A stretch of DNA of 64,000 bases from Halanaerobacter jeridensis (GTDB lineage Bacteria; Bacillota; Halanaerobiia; Halobacteroidales; Halobacteroidaceae), in the NCBI RefSeq assembly GCF_016908315.1, contig NZ_JAFBDQ010000005.1:126001-190000 (forward strand), read 5' to 3'. Below, piece after piece: positions 27,066 through 36,167 of this stretch (its first letter is position 1; every line of letters starts with the position of its first letter). The translations under genes and the position numbers were made by a program. The notes under the pieces are model-generated. The model was not told the DNA's origin and ran no database searches. It saw nothing but the letters and a program-made list of their open reading frames with translations.

Positions 27066-27142
27066 TGGTCGGAGCAGCAGGATTTGAACCTGCGACCCCC
27101 TGGTCCCAAACCAGGTGCTCTGCCAAACTGAGCCATGCTCCG
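27066..27142 (-). tRNA. tRNA-Pro (anticodon TGG)
   Basis: A 77-base tRNA with a 7-bp acceptor stem (CGGAGCA/TGCTCCG), anticodon stem CCTGG/CCAGG around TTTGGGA with anticodon TGG, T arm GCAGGTTCAAATCCTGC and encoded CCA. Last gene of a four-tRNA cluster. Confidence 0.96.
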
Positions 27143-27151
27143 ATAATTAAG

Positions 27152-27228
27152 TGGAGCGGGAAACCGGACTCGAACCGGCGACACCCAGCTTGGAAGGCTG
27201 GTGCTCTAGCCAACTGAGCTACTCCCGC
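27152..27228 (-). tRNA. tRNA-Gly (anticodon TCC)
   Basis: A 77-base tRNA: acceptor GCGGGAG with TTCCCGC, D arm GCTCAGTTGGCTAGAGC, anticodon TCC within CTTCCAA, T arm CCGGTTCGAGTCCGG, encoded CCA. Nine bases separate it from tRNA-Pro. Confidence 0.96.
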
Positions 27229-27305
27229 ATGTCACTATTTTTTATCGACAATTACTATTATATATCATTCAGCAATAACTGTCAATGATTATCTATAATT
27301 TGTGC

Positions 27306-27381
27306 TGGTGGAGATAACCGGGTTCGAACCGGTGACCTCTTGTCTGCCAGACAAGCGCTCTCCCAACTGAGCTATATCCCC
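27306..27381 (-). tRNA. tRNA-Ala (anticodon GGC)
   Basis: A 76-base tRNA: GGGGATATAGCTCAGTTGGG start, anticodon stem CTTGT/ACAAG around CTGGCAG with anticodon GGC, T arm ACCGGTTCGAACCCGGT, discriminator A and encoded CCA. Confidence 0.96.
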
Positions 27382-27427
27382 TTGAAAAATGATAATTTAA
27401 CAGGGAATAAAGAAAAATTTAAATAAA

Positions 27428-27504
27428 TGGCGGGGACGACGAGAGTCGAACTCGCGATCTCCGGCGTGACAGGCCGGCGTGTTAACCAGCTACACCACGT
27501 CCCC
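27428..27504 (-). tRNA. tRNA-Asp (anticodon GTC)
   Basis: A 77-base tRNA: GGGGACGTGGTGTAGC start, anticodon stem CCGGC/GCCGG around CTGTCAC with anticodon GTC, T arm GCGAGTTCGACTCTCGT, discriminator G and encoded CCA. First tRNA in the cluster. Confidence 0.96.
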
Positions 27505-27566
27505 TTGTCTGCTTTCTCTCAAGCGACATTTACTATATTAACAAATAGATACGGGTCTGTCAAGAA

Positions 27567-30227
27567 CTATTCTGAAATCACAAAAAATAATTTCTCTTGG
27601 CAGAAATTAATTATAAACTGTGCTACTTCAACAATAAAAGTAGAACTACTAGCTATAATCACTATTAAAGCCCACTCACCTGTAGTTAACGGGGTAGTTT
27701 TAAATAACTGCTGTAAAACTGGAATATAAAGCACTAAATAATGCATAGCAAAAGAAAAGAAGACTGCTAAAATAAGATATACATTACTAAAAGGATTAAT
27801 TCTAAACAGACTCAACTGTTCTGAGCGACAACTAAAGACGAAAAAAAGCTGTGCTGTAACTAAATTAGTAAAAGCCATTGTCCGTGCTGTAGCTAAATCA
27901 GAACCATAGCGCAGCCCTAATAAAAATACAAATAAAGTACTAAGCCCAATTAATAATCCCTGTCCTAATATCTTCCACTGTAATCCCCCAGAAAAAATAC
28001 TTTCCTGTGGACTCCGAGGAGGTTGCTCCATAATATCATCATCAGCAGGATCAACTCCTAAGGCTAAAGCAGGCAATCCATCAGTTACTAAATTAACCCA
28101 TAAAATTTGAATTGCCACTAGTGGTAATGGCAAAGCTAATAATGATGAAAAAAACATAGTCAAAATTTCTCCTACATTACAAGATAATAAATAACGAATA
28201 AACTTTCTAATATTATTATAAATTCCTCGCCCCTCTGCTACTGCAGCCACAATTGTAGCAAAATTATCATCAGCTAAAATCAATGATGAAGCTTCTTTAG
28301 TAACATCAGTTCCTTTTTGTCCCATAGCAATCCCAATATCAGCTTCTTTAATGGCCGGGGCATCATTAACTCCATCACCAGTCATAGCTACTATATGTTC
28401 TTTCTTCTGTAATGCTTTAACTATCCGCAACTTATCTTCAGGCGAAACTCGGGCCAAGACAGTCAAATCAGCAATCCGCTCTACCAACTCTTGCTCACTT
28501 AGTTCCTGCAATTCATCACCAGTAATCACTCTATCTGCTTGAACCTTTAAATTTAGTTTTTTAGCTATTGCTACAGCAGTTTCTTTATGATCTCCCGTAA
28601 TCATTTTCGCTTTAATTCCTGCTTTCTTACATTCTAAAATGGCCTTTTTAGTTTCAGGACGGGGGGGATCAATTAACCCCATCAAACCTACAAAAATAAT
28701 TTCTTCTTCATATTGAGCTAAATCATCTTCTTCTAATACACCAGACAACTCTCTATATCCAACTCCTAAAACCCTTAAAGCCTGTTCAGCAAAAGATTGA
28801 TTTTGCTCTAAAATTTCACCTTTCTTTTTAGCAGTTAATTTCTTAACTTTGCCTCGCTGATAATAATACTGACTTCTCTCTAAAATAACTTCTGGTGCTC
28901 CTTTAATCAACAATTCTGCTTTATTCTGTCCTTGAGCAATTACAGACATTCTTTTCCGCTTAGAACTAAAAGGTATTTCTAAAAGTTGTTGATACTTTTG
29001 AGCCAATTTTTCGCGATTAATTCCTGCTTCTTGGGCTGCTAATAATAATGCCCCTTCTGTTGGATCACCAATTATTTTATCTTTACTTCTTTTTCTCTCT
29101 ATCTCAGCATTATTACAGAGAGCACTAATTTCTAATATTTTTTTTAGAGCCGGATTAGAAAACCCTTCTGCCTGCCCATAATAAATTTTATTATTAACAT
29201 ATATCTGTTCTACTACCATTTCATTAGTAGTTAAAGTACCTGTTTTATCAGAACAAATCACAGTTGCACAACCTAAAGTTTCTACCGCTGGTAACTTTCT
29301 TACTACTGCATTACATTTAATTAATCGCTGCACTCCTAAGGCTAAAACTAAAGTTACAATAGCCGGCAGACCTTCAGGAATAGCAGCCACAGCAAGACTA
29401 ACTCCTGATAAAAACATGCGGTAAATTGATTCTCCACGCAAAACTCCTAAGCCCATTACAGCTAAACAAGCTAATAAACAAGAAAAAACAATCCATTTAC
29501 TCAAAGTTTTCAAACGTCTTTGTAATGGAGTTAACTTCTTCCCCTCTTGTTGTAGCAAATCTGCTATTTGTCCCATCTCAGTAGCTATACCTGTATCTGT
29601 CACTACTGCCTTACCACGACCTTCAACCACTGTAGTTCCTAAATGCAGCATATTACTGCGATCTCCTAAAGAAACTTCACCCGCAAGGGTTATATCCTTT
29701 TTTAGTACAGCAGTTGATTCACCAGTTAACGAAGCTTCATTCACTTTTAAATTATTGCTCTCTACAACTCGGGCATCAGCCGGGATTTTATCTCCTAATT
29801 CTACTATGACTAAATCCCCTGGAACAACATCTTGCGCTGGGATTTCTTGAATTTGACCATCTCGTTTCACTTTAGCTTGAGGAGCAGATAACTTTTTTAA
29901 AGCCTGTAAAGACTTTTCAGCTCTAAATTCCTGCACAAATCCCATTACTGCATTCAAAATTACAATTGCAAAAATTGCAGCCGCATCTGCTAATTCACCA
30001 AGGGCTCCTGAAACAATTACTGCAACTACTAAAACCAAAACCATAAAGTCTTTAAAATGAGCTAACCATAAATCTAAAATTGAGTTTTCTTTTTTCTGTG
30101 GTAATTGATTAGCCCCAAAATCATTTAAGCGGCGATTAACTTGATTTGGAGTTAATCCCCGCTTTAAATCTACTTTTAATTTATCTAATAACTCTACAAT
30201 AGAGTAATTATAAATTTTATTATCCAT
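27567..30227 (-). CDS. P-type calcium-transporting ATPase (P2A-like)
   Basis: An 886-residue P-type ATPase. Visible: N-terminal cation ATPase domain (GLTPNQVNRRLNDFGANQLP), actuator TGES in LTGESTAVLK, the membrane motif AIPEGLPAIVTLVLALGVQR, the phosphorylation site CSDKTGTLTTNEM (Asp at about residue 326), the nucleotide-binding KGAPEVIL, MITGDH, and GDGVNDAPAIKEADIG, followed by the C-terminal membrane region (WVNLVTDGLPALALG). PEGLPA and the NLVTDGLPA motif fit the SERCA/PMR1 type, exporting Ca2+ or Mn2+. I chose the ATG at 30227 with GGAGGGG upstream. It stands alone between the tRNA cluster and the flavin reductase gene. Confidence 0.95.
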   Translation of the reverse strand: MDNKIYNYSIVELLDKLKVDLKRGLTPNQVNRRLNDFGANQLPQKKENSILDLWLAHFKDFMVLVLVVAVIVSGALGELADAAAIFAIVILNAVMGFVQEFRAEKSLQALKKLSAPQAKVKRDGQIQEIPAQDVVPGDLVIVELGDKIPADARVVESNNLKVNEASLTGESTAVLKKDITLAGEVSLGDRSNMLHLGTTVVEGRGKAVVTDTGIATEMGQIADLLQQEGKKLTPLQRRLKTLSKWIVFSCLLACLAVMGLGVLRGESIYRMFLSGVSLAVAAIPEGLPAIVTLVLALGVQRLIKCNAVVRKLPAVETLGCATVICSDKTGTLTTNEMVVEQIYVNNKIYYGQAEGFSNPALKKILEISALCNNAEIERKRSKDKIIGDPTEGALLLAAQEAGINREKLAQKYQQLLEIPFSSKRKRMSVIAQGQNKAELLIKGAPEVILERSQYYYQRGKVKKLTAKKKGEILEQNQSFAEQALRVLGVGYRELSGVLEEDDLAQYEEEIIFVGLMGLIDPPRPETKKAILECKKAGIKAKMITGDHKETAVAIAKKLNLKVQADRVITGDELQELSEQELVERIADLTVLARVSPEDKLRIVKALQKKEHIVAMTGDGVNDAPAIKEADIGIAMGQKGTDVTKEASSLILADDNFATIVAAVAEGRGIYNNIRKFIRYLLSCNVGEILTMFFSSLLALPLPLVAIQILWVNLVTDGLPALALGVDPADDDIMEQPPRSPQESIFSGGLQWKILGQGLLIGLSTLFVFLLGLRYGSDLATARTMAFTNLVTAQLFFVFSCRSEQLSLFRINPFSNVYLILAVFFSFAMHYLVLYIPVLQQLFKTTPLTTGEWALIVIIASSSTFIVEVAQFIINFCQEKLFFVISE

Positions 30228-30348
30228 GACTTGACCCCTCCTCTGAAAATACATAATCTAGATACCATCATTAATAGCTCTAATAGTTAAAACAATTAGC
30301 TGAGGTATCCATCTTAAACTATTACATCATTATTCAGAGAAGAGATAA

Positions 30349-30368
30349 AAAAGAACCTCTTTTTTATT
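30349..30368 (-). terminator. Short terminator-like hairpin after the flavin reductase gene
   Basis: Minus-strand AAAAAGA-GGT-TCTTTTT, a 7-bp A-T-rich stem ending in a T run, directly after the stop codon. Confidence 0.5.
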
Positions 30369-30369
30369 T

Positions 30370-31287
30370 TTAGTCCTCAATTTTAGTAAATTGATCTTTG
30401 CCTACCCCACAAATAGGACAAACCCAGTCTTCAGGTAGGTCTTCAAAAGCAGTTCCTGCTTCAATTCCTGAATCCGGATCTCCTTCAGCAGGGTCATAAA
30501 CATAACCACAAACATCACATTCATATTTAGCTAAATCACTACCAGCTTTATCTTCTTCCTCAGAAGTTACTTTAGCCTCTAATGGAAAGAACTGATCTTT
30601 ATCAACACCACAGACTGGGCACTTCCAACCATGCGGCAAATCTTCCCAAGCTGTTCCCGCTTCTACACCATTATCAGGATCTCCTTTAGCTGGGTCATAG
30701 ACATAACCACATACTTCGCACTTATATTTCTGCTGCTCACTTTGTTCTTCTTTCTGTGATTTCTCTTCTTCTCCACCCGAATAGGTAGGAGCTCCTTCAG
30801 GAGATTTACCTTTCATTACATTATGGTAATAATCATAAGTTAAGGGCTCTTTATCTTGATCAACATAATCCGATTTCACTATTTTACCAATAAACATGGT
30901 ATGAGTTTCAACTTCTACTTGCTCTATTACTTCAGCCTCAATATAACTTAAAGTATACTCTGTCAAAATTGGCGCTCCAGTTTCTCCTAACATATAATCT
31001 GTCTCTGCAAATTTATCTATATCTCGTCCTGACTTAAAACCAAAATCACCTAAAGTCTTACGTGGTAAATCTTTAGATAAAATAGAAATACTAAAGACAC
31101 CACTCTCTTTAATGTACTGATTAGTTAAATGTTTTTGATTAACACAGACAGCAATAGTAGGAGGCTCAGCACTAGTCTGTGTTACAGCATTCCCAATACA
31201 ACCATTTAGCTTATCTCCTGATTTAGAACTAATAATATATAATCCATAAGTAACATCCATTAATGACTGAATATTAATCTCTTGCAT
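30370..31287 (-). CDS. Flavin reductase fused to two rubredoxin domains
   Basis: A 305-residue fusion. Residues 1-165 form a flavin-reductase (FMN-binding split-barrel) domain: [25 protein letters not shown]-like [25 protein letters not shown]. An acidic, Gln/Glu-rich linker follows, then rubredoxin 1 ([18 protein letters not shown] ... [11 protein letters not shown], from about residue 187) and rubredoxin 2 ([18 protein letters not shown] ... [11 protein letters not shown], from about residue 257). The single-rubredoxin version is the high-molecular-weight rubredoxin of acetogens, a partner of flavodiiron proteins in O2/NO reduction. Start: ATG at 31287, eight bases after AAGGAG, rather than the GTG three codons earlier. 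Gene precedes no obvious flavodiiron gene here. Confidence 0.93.
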   Translation of the reverse strand: MQEINIQSLMDVTYGLYIISSKSGDKLNGCIGNAVTQTSAEPPTIAVCVNQKHLTNQYIKESGVFSISILSKDLPRKTLGDFGFKSGRDIDKFAETDYMLGETGAPILTEYTLSYIEAEVIEQVEVETHTMFIGKIVKSDYVDQDKEPLTYDYYHNVMKGKSPEGAPTYSGGEEEKSQKEEQSEQQKYKCEVCGYVYDPAKGDPDNGVEAGTAWEDLPHGWKCPVCGVDKDQFFPLEAKVTSEEEDKAGSDLAKYECDVCGYVYDPAEGDPDSGIEAGTAFEDLPEDWVCPICGVGKDQFTKIED

Positions 31288-31299
31288 TTTTTCCACTCC

Positions 31300-32310
31300 T
31301 TATAACCAATTATTTTTTTTGAAATAGACTAGCATTGTCACGACAATTAATCCCATAACTCCTAGTAGAATAGGATAGGAATACTGATATCCCAATTCAG
31401 GCATATACTGAAAATTCATACCATACAAACCAGTTAAAAATGATAAAGGAATAAAGATAGTTGAAATTACAGTTAAAACCTGCATTACTTGATTCATATT
31501 ATCATTCACATTAGATAAATAAGTATCTACCATCCCATTCACAATATCTCTAAACATTTGAATTTTATCTAAAACAGTAGATAAATGATCATCTACATCA
31601 CGCCAATAAACAAAAGTTTCATCGGTAAATAATTGATTGTCTTTAAAATTAGAACTATAAATTAACCCTCGTAATGGAGACACTAAGCGATGAAAAGAGA
31701 TGATTTCACGTTTCAATTGCTGTAATTCACCTAATATTTCGGAAGAAGAATCTTCAATTAACTGTTCTTCTAGATTAAAGATGAAGTTCCCTAATTCTTC
31801 GACAACTACAAAATAGTTATCAACTACAGTATCAATCATTCGATAAGCTAAGTAATCTGCCCCTCTGTGGCGTAATTGACTATTTTCTTTAGCTAAACTT
31901 TTGTTAATAAAATCAAAAGTGTTAGTTCTTTGTTCTTGTAAAGAAATTATAAAGTCAGGACCTAAAATAATACTCAACTGTTCTTTTTTTATTTCTTGAT
32001 TTTTCGGATAATAATTAAAATCTTTAACTACAAATAGAATATAATCATCATAAACTTCAAATTTAGGACGCTGAGCTGGGTTTAAAACATCTTCAACTAC
32101 CAAAGGATGTAAATCAAACTCAGTTCCTAATTCTTTAATTTTTTCTTCTGAACCCAATCCTACTACATTAATCCAAGTAACTTTATTCTTTTGAGCTAAA
32201 TTACTAATCTCTGTTATTTTCTCTTCTTCATACCCTTGCCTATCATAATAAGTTATAAAAAAATCACTAGTAGTTTTCTTTTCACTAAGCTGTTTTGAAG
32301 TCAGACCCAA
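31300..32310 (-). CDS. corA: CorA family magnesium/cobalt transporter
   Basis: A 336-residue CorA. The cytoplasmic N-terminal funnel contains VTWINVVGL and HPLVVEDVLNPAQRPKFEVYDD; the two C-terminal membrane helices are separated by the selectivity motif YGMNFQYMPEL (GMN). It imports Mg2+ (or Co2+) down the membrane potential as a pentamer. No ATG is well placed: the TTG at 32310 lies five bases after GAGGAGGGG and gives MGLTSKQLSEKK, while the upstream ATG at 32340 has no ribosome site. It ends 12 bases before the flavin reductase start and may be co-transcribed with it. Confidence 0.93.
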   Translation of the reverse strand: MGLTSKQLSEKKTTSDFFITYYDRQGYEEEKITEISNLAQKNKVTWINVVGLGSEEKIKELGTEFDLHPLVVEDVLNPAQRPKFEVYDDYILFVVKDFNYYPKNQEIKKEQLSIILGPDFIISLQEQRTNTFDFINKSLAKENSQLRHRGADYLAYRMIDTVVDNYFVVVEELGNFIFNLEEQLIEDSSSEILGELQQLKREIISFHRLVSPLRGLIYSSNFKDNQLFTDETFVYWRDVDDHLSTVLDKIQMFRDIVNGMVDTYLSNVNDNMNQVMQVLTVISTIFIPLSFLTGLYGMNFQYMPELGYQYSYPILLGVMGLIVVTMLVYFKKNNWL

Positions 32311-32436
32311 TCCCCCCTCCTCTATAACAAAAAAACACATCCAAAATACAAATTCAGATGCGAAAATTAAATCTCATATATATAATTCAAGTTTAATACT
32401 CAAATTCCTACTATTAATTACAAAAAATAATCATTA

Positions 32437-32718
32437 TTAATATCTAACTTCAAAACCATCATACTGTCCCTTATAATTCTCATCAATGATTTCTATATCC
32501 TCTACATTAGCAAAAGAAGGTCCTTCTTTGACTTCTTCTAATATTTTATCTACTTGTTCTTGAGAACCTGAAAAGATCGCTTCTACTCTACCATCTGCTA
32601 AATTTTTAACCCACCCAGCAACTCCCAAACTATGCGCGGTTCGGGTTGTAAAAGCACGAAAACCAACCCCTTGCACTCTACCACTTATATACACATGCTT
32701 ACGGATTTTCCCAGCCAT
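32437..32718 (-). CDS. acyP: Acylphosphatase
   Basis: A 93-residue acylphosphatase with the signature VYISGRVQGVGFRAFTTRTA (catalytic Arg in GRVQGVGFR) and the second motif GWVKNLADGRVEAIFSG (catalytic Asn). It hydrolyses acyl phosphates. The ATG at 32718 is chosen, preceded by AGGAGTGAT; a longer frame upstream has no support. It lies downstream of the PilZ gene (about 75 bases after its stop) on the same strand. Confidence 0.94.
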   Translation of the reverse strand: MAGKIRKHVYISGRVQGVGFRAFTTRTAHSLGVAGWVKNLADGRVEAIFSGSQEQVDKILEEVKEGPSFANVEDIEIIDENYKGQYDGFEVRY

Positions 32719-32794
32719 GATATCACTCCTTTCTTTAGTTTTAAATTTAAATAAAATACCATTTTTTCCTGCAACTTTAGCAAAAAAAATTAAA

Positions 32795-33430
32795 TCAACT
32801 ATTTTTCTGCTGCTGTACCCACTCAATCATTTCTTCTCTTTGCTCTTTAGTTACAGAAACAAATTCTAAGCCAATATAATATCTCCTTACTTTTCCTCGA
32901 GAATTTTGATTAACTTTAATCCGCAAAATTCTAGCTTTGATTTTAGATATAGGAAATTCATCTAAAGTAGTAAAATCAATTATAATTTTCTTTTCTACTT
33001 GCAAATCTATTATAGACTCTACTTCCATCTTAATACCACTAGCACTAACGTCAATTAAATGAGCTGTTTTAGATTCTTGCTGCTTCAAATTACGATAACG
33101 AATAGCAGTAGAAATTTGCACCCGATTATATCTTCTTCTCTCAATTTTTCTTACTTCTCCAATTGGATTTACTAAGAGTACTAAATTAAATCTAGTACTA
33201 ATATTTTTAATTTCAACATCTAATTGATTCAGACTATTACTTCCTTCAAAACAAAGTATCCACTCTCTAACTTCTTCAAATATTGAAGTTGATTCTGGTT
33301 CACAATTTAAAACTTTTAAATCAATCCCTGTTTTATCTTTAGCAATTACTTCTGCTTCATATTCTGTATCAGACTTTTCATTAGGAGTTAATTTAACATC
33401 TTGGCCTAAATATAAATTAAAATTATTCAC
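32795..33430 (-). CDS. PilZ domain protein (YcgR-like c-di-GMP receptor)
   Basis: A 211-residue YcgR-like protein. The N-terminal half (residues 1-95) matches the flagellar-brake YcgR_2 domain pattern (LYLGQDVKLTP, LLVNPIGEVRKIERR), and the C-terminal half is a PilZ domain with the c-di-GMP-binding RRYNRV (RxxxR) and DVSASGIKME (D/NxSxxG) motifs, ending YYIGLEFV. It probably binds c-di-GMP and controls motility or exopolysaccharide; target not identifiable here. Start is a GTG with GGAGTG upstream. An HD-GYP protein, a possible c-di-GMP hydrolase, is encoded at 41989. Confidence 0.9.
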   Translation of the reverse strand: MNNFNLYLGQDVKLTPNEKSDTEYEAEVIAKDKTGIDLKVLNCEPESTSIFEEVREWILCFEGSNSLNQLDVEIKNISTRFNLVLLVNPIGEVRKIERRRYNRVQISTAIRYRNLKQQESKTAHLIDVSASGIKMEVESIIDLQVEKKIIIDFTTLDEFPISKIKARILRIKVNQNSRGKVRRYYIGLEFVSVTKEQREEMIEWVQQQKNS

Positions 33431-33523
33431 TAGTTTAAGTTCACTCCTTTATAAAAGACATAAGTTATAGTAGTCAGTGAACCTCTTAATTTAAAAATTA
33501 GAATTAATGATTTTAAATAAAAA

Positions 33524-33554
33524 AATAAGAGGATGGTAACCACCCTCTTATTTG
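33524..33554 (-). terminator. Terminator after the Nfu gene
   Basis: Stem AAATAAGAGG/CCTCTTATTT extended by GGT/ACC in the loop, with T-rich minus-strand tail, immediately after the Nfu stop codon. Confidence 0.85.
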
Positions 33555-33559
33555 ATCTA

Positions 33560-33790
33560 CTATACTGCTTGTACTTCTTTAACTTCTGGAATTTCTTCCT
33601 TTAATTTTTTCTCAATACCGTTCTTTAAAGTAAGCTGTGACATTGGACATCCAGCACAAGCCCCTTGTAATTCTACTTTAACAATACCTTCCTCAGTAAC
33701 TTCAACTAATTCTACATCTCCACCATCAGCTTGCAAGGATGGCTTAACCTCTTTAAGAACTTCTTTAACTTCTTCTTCCACTAATAACAT
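33560..33790 (-). CDS. nfu: NifU-like C-terminal domain Fe-S scaffold (Nfu)
   Basis: A 76-residue single-domain NifU-C/Nfu protein: VKEVLKEVKPSLQADGGDVELVEV, then the cluster-binding CAGCPMSQLTLKNGIEKKL (CxxC). It carries Fe-S clusters to apo-proteins in the cytoplasm. Length matches the minimal domain. An AAAAGGAGATG ribosome site precedes the ATG. Flanked by a terminator downstream and the HhH protein gene upstream (about 50 bases). Confidence 0.94.
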   Translation of the reverse strand: MLLVEEEVKEVLKEVKPSLQADGGDVELVEVTEEGIVKVELQGACAGCPMSQLTLKNGIEKKLKEEIPEVKEVQAV

Positions 33791-33840
33791 CTCCTTTTTA
33801 ATAAAATAATTTGATTAATATTAAACAGCAGTGTTTTATT

Positions 33841-34335
33841 TTATTGTCCAACTTTTAAGTTGTCGCCATAAAACCCTACATGTTTATCTTCTTCCCAACT
33901 TGTTGAATCATACATTACTTTATACTCTAACCCTTCTTCCAAAGCAAAAGAATTAGCCCAAATACCAGATTCTTCTGGTTCTAAAGAATATGTTTTATCA
34001 CTCGGATCCCAATTATTCATATCTCCTACTAAATGAACCTCATTAACTTCAGCAATCTCATAATCAGCCGGATTAAACTCAATTCTAACTAAATCTTCTT
34101 CAGCCTCTTCTACTGAAATATTATTTTCATCATTATCACTAGTTTCACCAAGAGTTATTTCTTCTTTTAAATTAGCGAAACTTTTGGCCCCAACTCCAGA
34201 TACATTCTTTAGCTCATCTAAAGAATCAAAGCCACCATTTTCTTCTCGATACTGAACTATATTTTGAGCAGTAACTTTACCAATACCTTTTATTTGTTGT
34301 AATTCTTTAATATCAACAGAATTAAGATCTTTCAT
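33841..34335 (-). CDS. Helix-hairpin-helix (ComEA-like) and glycogen-binding-like (CBM48/AMPK-type) fusion protein
   Basis: A 164-residue soluble protein with two unrelated-looking parts. Residues 1-62 form a ComEA-type double helix-hairpin-helix (LQQIKGIGKVTAQNIVQYRE, LKNVSGVGAKSFANL), usually a DNA-binding module. After an acidic linker (DNDENNISVEEAEED) residues about 85-164 resemble an E-set/CBM48 isoamylase-N-like domain (VHLVGDMNNWDPSD, GIWANSFALEEGLEYKVMYD). There is no signal peptide. I know no standard family with this combination; its role could be DNA-related with a sugar or oligosaccharide sensor, but that is speculation. The ATG has AAAGGAGG upstream. Confidence 0.75.
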   Translation of the reverse strand: MKDLNSVDIKELQQIKGIGKVTAQNIVQYREENGGFDSLDELKNVSGVGAKSFANLKEEITLGETSDNDENNISVEEAEEDLVRIEFNPADYEIAEVNEVHLVGDMNNWDPSDKTYSLEPEESGIWANSFALEEGLEYKVMYDSTSWEEDKHVGFYGDNLKVGQ

Positions 34336-34519
34336 CTTTATTCCTCCTTTTAACTTTTTGAATTAACTTACTACTTAATAATTTTTACTTCAAATTTATT
34401 GTAATATTTTTCTAAAGCTATATTAAATTTTTATTTACTTTATCACTAGTGAAAGATAATAGTCATAGTAAAATACCACATTATAATTTTATCATAAAAT
34501 ACTCCAGATGTCTAAAGTT

Positions 34520-35065
34520 TTAAATTATCATCTTTAATCCAAATATAATTAATACAACCCCCCCGATATAATCAGCATATTTTTCTACAATCAAGAAATT
34601 TTTGATATATTTGACTACAATAAAGGAAGTTCCAGTTAAAATAGCAGTAATTAATCCAATAATTAATGTATTACCAAAAATTAAAGATAGATCAAAATTA
34701 TATAAAGCAGAAAATCCAACTCCTAAAGCATCAATACTAACACTAATTCCCAACACGATATAAGTCCAAAATTCTAGATTAGCATACATACAAGCCTCAT
34801 CATCTTTATATCCTTCCCATAATAATAGCATCCCAATCAGTAAAATCATTGTCCCACTAATATAACCAGTAATATTGAAAATATTTTTATCAATATAATT
34901 TCCTAATCCTGCCCCTAATAGAGCAAATAAAAATTGAAAGAAAGCAAAAGAAATAACAATTCCTGACTTTTCTCTAAGCTTCATCTGGGTTCCACATCCT
35001 ACTCCTAGAGCAACTGCAAAAGCATCTAAAGCTAAAGCTAGTGCAATAAAAATAATGTTTAACAT
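34520..35065 (-). CDS. mntP: MntP-type putative manganese efflux pump
   Basis: A 181-residue membrane protein with six predicted helices and the two internal-repeat motifs of MntP: ALALDAFAVALGVG in helix 1 and ISVSIDALGVGFSALYN in helix 4, each with the conserved DA. MntP exports Mn2+ in E. coli. The related sporulation protein YtaF belongs to the same superfamily, so in a sporulating organism either name is possible; the length and FAV/GVG motifs favour MntP. Start ATG follows AGGAGTG. No yybP-ykoY-like riboswitch was recognised in the upstream 200 bases. Confidence 0.85.
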   Translation of the reverse strand: MLNIIFIALALALDAFAVALGVGCGTQMKLREKSGIVISFAFFQFLFALLGAGLGNYIDKNIFNITGYISGTMILLIGMLLLWEGYKDDEACMYANLEFWTYIVLGISVSIDALGVGFSALYNFDLSLIFGNTLIIGLITAILTGTSFIVVKYIKNFLIVEKYADYIGGVVLIIFGLKMII

Positions 35066-35263
35066 ATTTTCACTCCTGATTTTATTTATAATTTATTCTT
35101 ATTATTACCAAAACTATAGATATTATTGTACTTTACTTCATTAACATTATACCTAAAATTAAACAATTATCAATGAAAATAACAAATTTCCTTTACTTTT
35201 ATAATTGTTTTAATTATGATATAATTAATTATTCAGAAAATAAATCAAAGAAGGTGAAATAAT

Positions 35264-36109
35264 ATGACTAACAAAACTGCAATTTTAACTGACAGCACTT
35301 GTGATTTATCGCCAGGAAAACTTACAGAATTACCAATTGAAATTTTACCATTAAAAGTTATTTATTCTGATAAAGAGTATCAAGATCGGGTCGATATTGA
35401 ACCAGAAGATATCTATGAACAATTTGAAACAGAAATCCCTAAAACTTCTATGCCGTCTCCAGAAGAAGTTAAACAAGCCTTATTAAAGCTCAAAGAAAAA
35501 GGATTCAATAATGTGATAGCTATTCATATTTCTAGTGGATTAAGTGGCACTTATAACCTAGTACAGATGGTTAGTAAACAAGTTGATGATTTAAATGTTG
35601 AGGTCATTGATTCTAAAAGTTTATCTATGGGATTAGGACGTTTAGTCTTATATGCTTCAGAATTAATTCAAGAGGGACTAACTTTCGATGAATTAGTTAA
35701 TAAAGTTAAAGCAAAAGTTGACTCTATTGAGGTCTTCTTCGTGGTTAAAACTTTAAAATACCTTAAAGAGGGAGGACGAATTGGAAAAGTTAAAGGAACA
35801 ATTGGAGAACTATTAAATATTAAACCAATTATTTCAATTAATGCAGTGGGAGAATACTATACCTACGATAAAACTCGAGGTCGTAAAAGATCAATCAATA
35901 AATTATATAATATTGCTAAAAGTAAAATCAAAGAAGGACTTAGTAAAGTAGATATTATGCATAGTGGTTCTATTGATGAAGCAGAAAATTTAGTTAATAA
36001 ATTTAAGAGTTTAAGTAATGTAAAAGATACTTTTCTTGGTCAACTTGGCCCTGCTATGATTGTTCATGCTGGTCCAGGGTTAATTGGGGTTGCTATTACG
36101 CCAGAATAA
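35264..36109 (+). CDS. Second DegV family fatty-acid-binding protein
   Basis: A 281-residue DegV/FakB-like protein: ILTDSTCDLSPGKL, KTSMPSPEEVKQA, HISSGLSGTYNLVQ (the SGT lipid-head loop), VVKTLKYLKEGGRIGKVKGTIG, and HAGPGLIGVAITPE at the end. It is the paralogue of the 13435-14268 protein next to fakA. Genomes commonly have several FakB proteins that present different acyl chains to one FakA. AAGGTGA lies before the ATG. A TATAAT at about 35218-35223 could be its -10 element. It is monocistronic and ends at a perfect palindrome shared with the convergent aminotransferase gene. Confidence 0.92.
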   Translation: MTNKTAILTDSTCDLSPGKLTELPIEILPLKVIYSDKEYQDRVDIEPEDIYEQFETEIPKTSMPSPEEVKQALLKLKEKGFNNVIAIHISSGLSGTYNLVQMVSKQVDDLNVEVIDSKSLSMGLGRLVLYASELIQEGLTFDELVNKVKAKVDSIEVFFVVKTLKYLKEGGRIGKVKGTIGELLNIKPIISINAVGEYYTYDKTRGRKRSINKLYNIAKSKIKEGLSKVDIMHSGSIDEAENLVNKFKSLSNVKDTFLGQLGPAMIVHAGPGLIGVAITPE

Positions 36110-36167
36110 AAAGCTGTGTACTATGAACTTTGAGCGCCGAGCTAGAATCAAAAACAAATAGAATAAA

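Noticed and set aside
26972-27184. Frames across the tRNA genes
   Set aside because: They overlap tRNA genes on both strands and have no ribosome site; clearly shadows.
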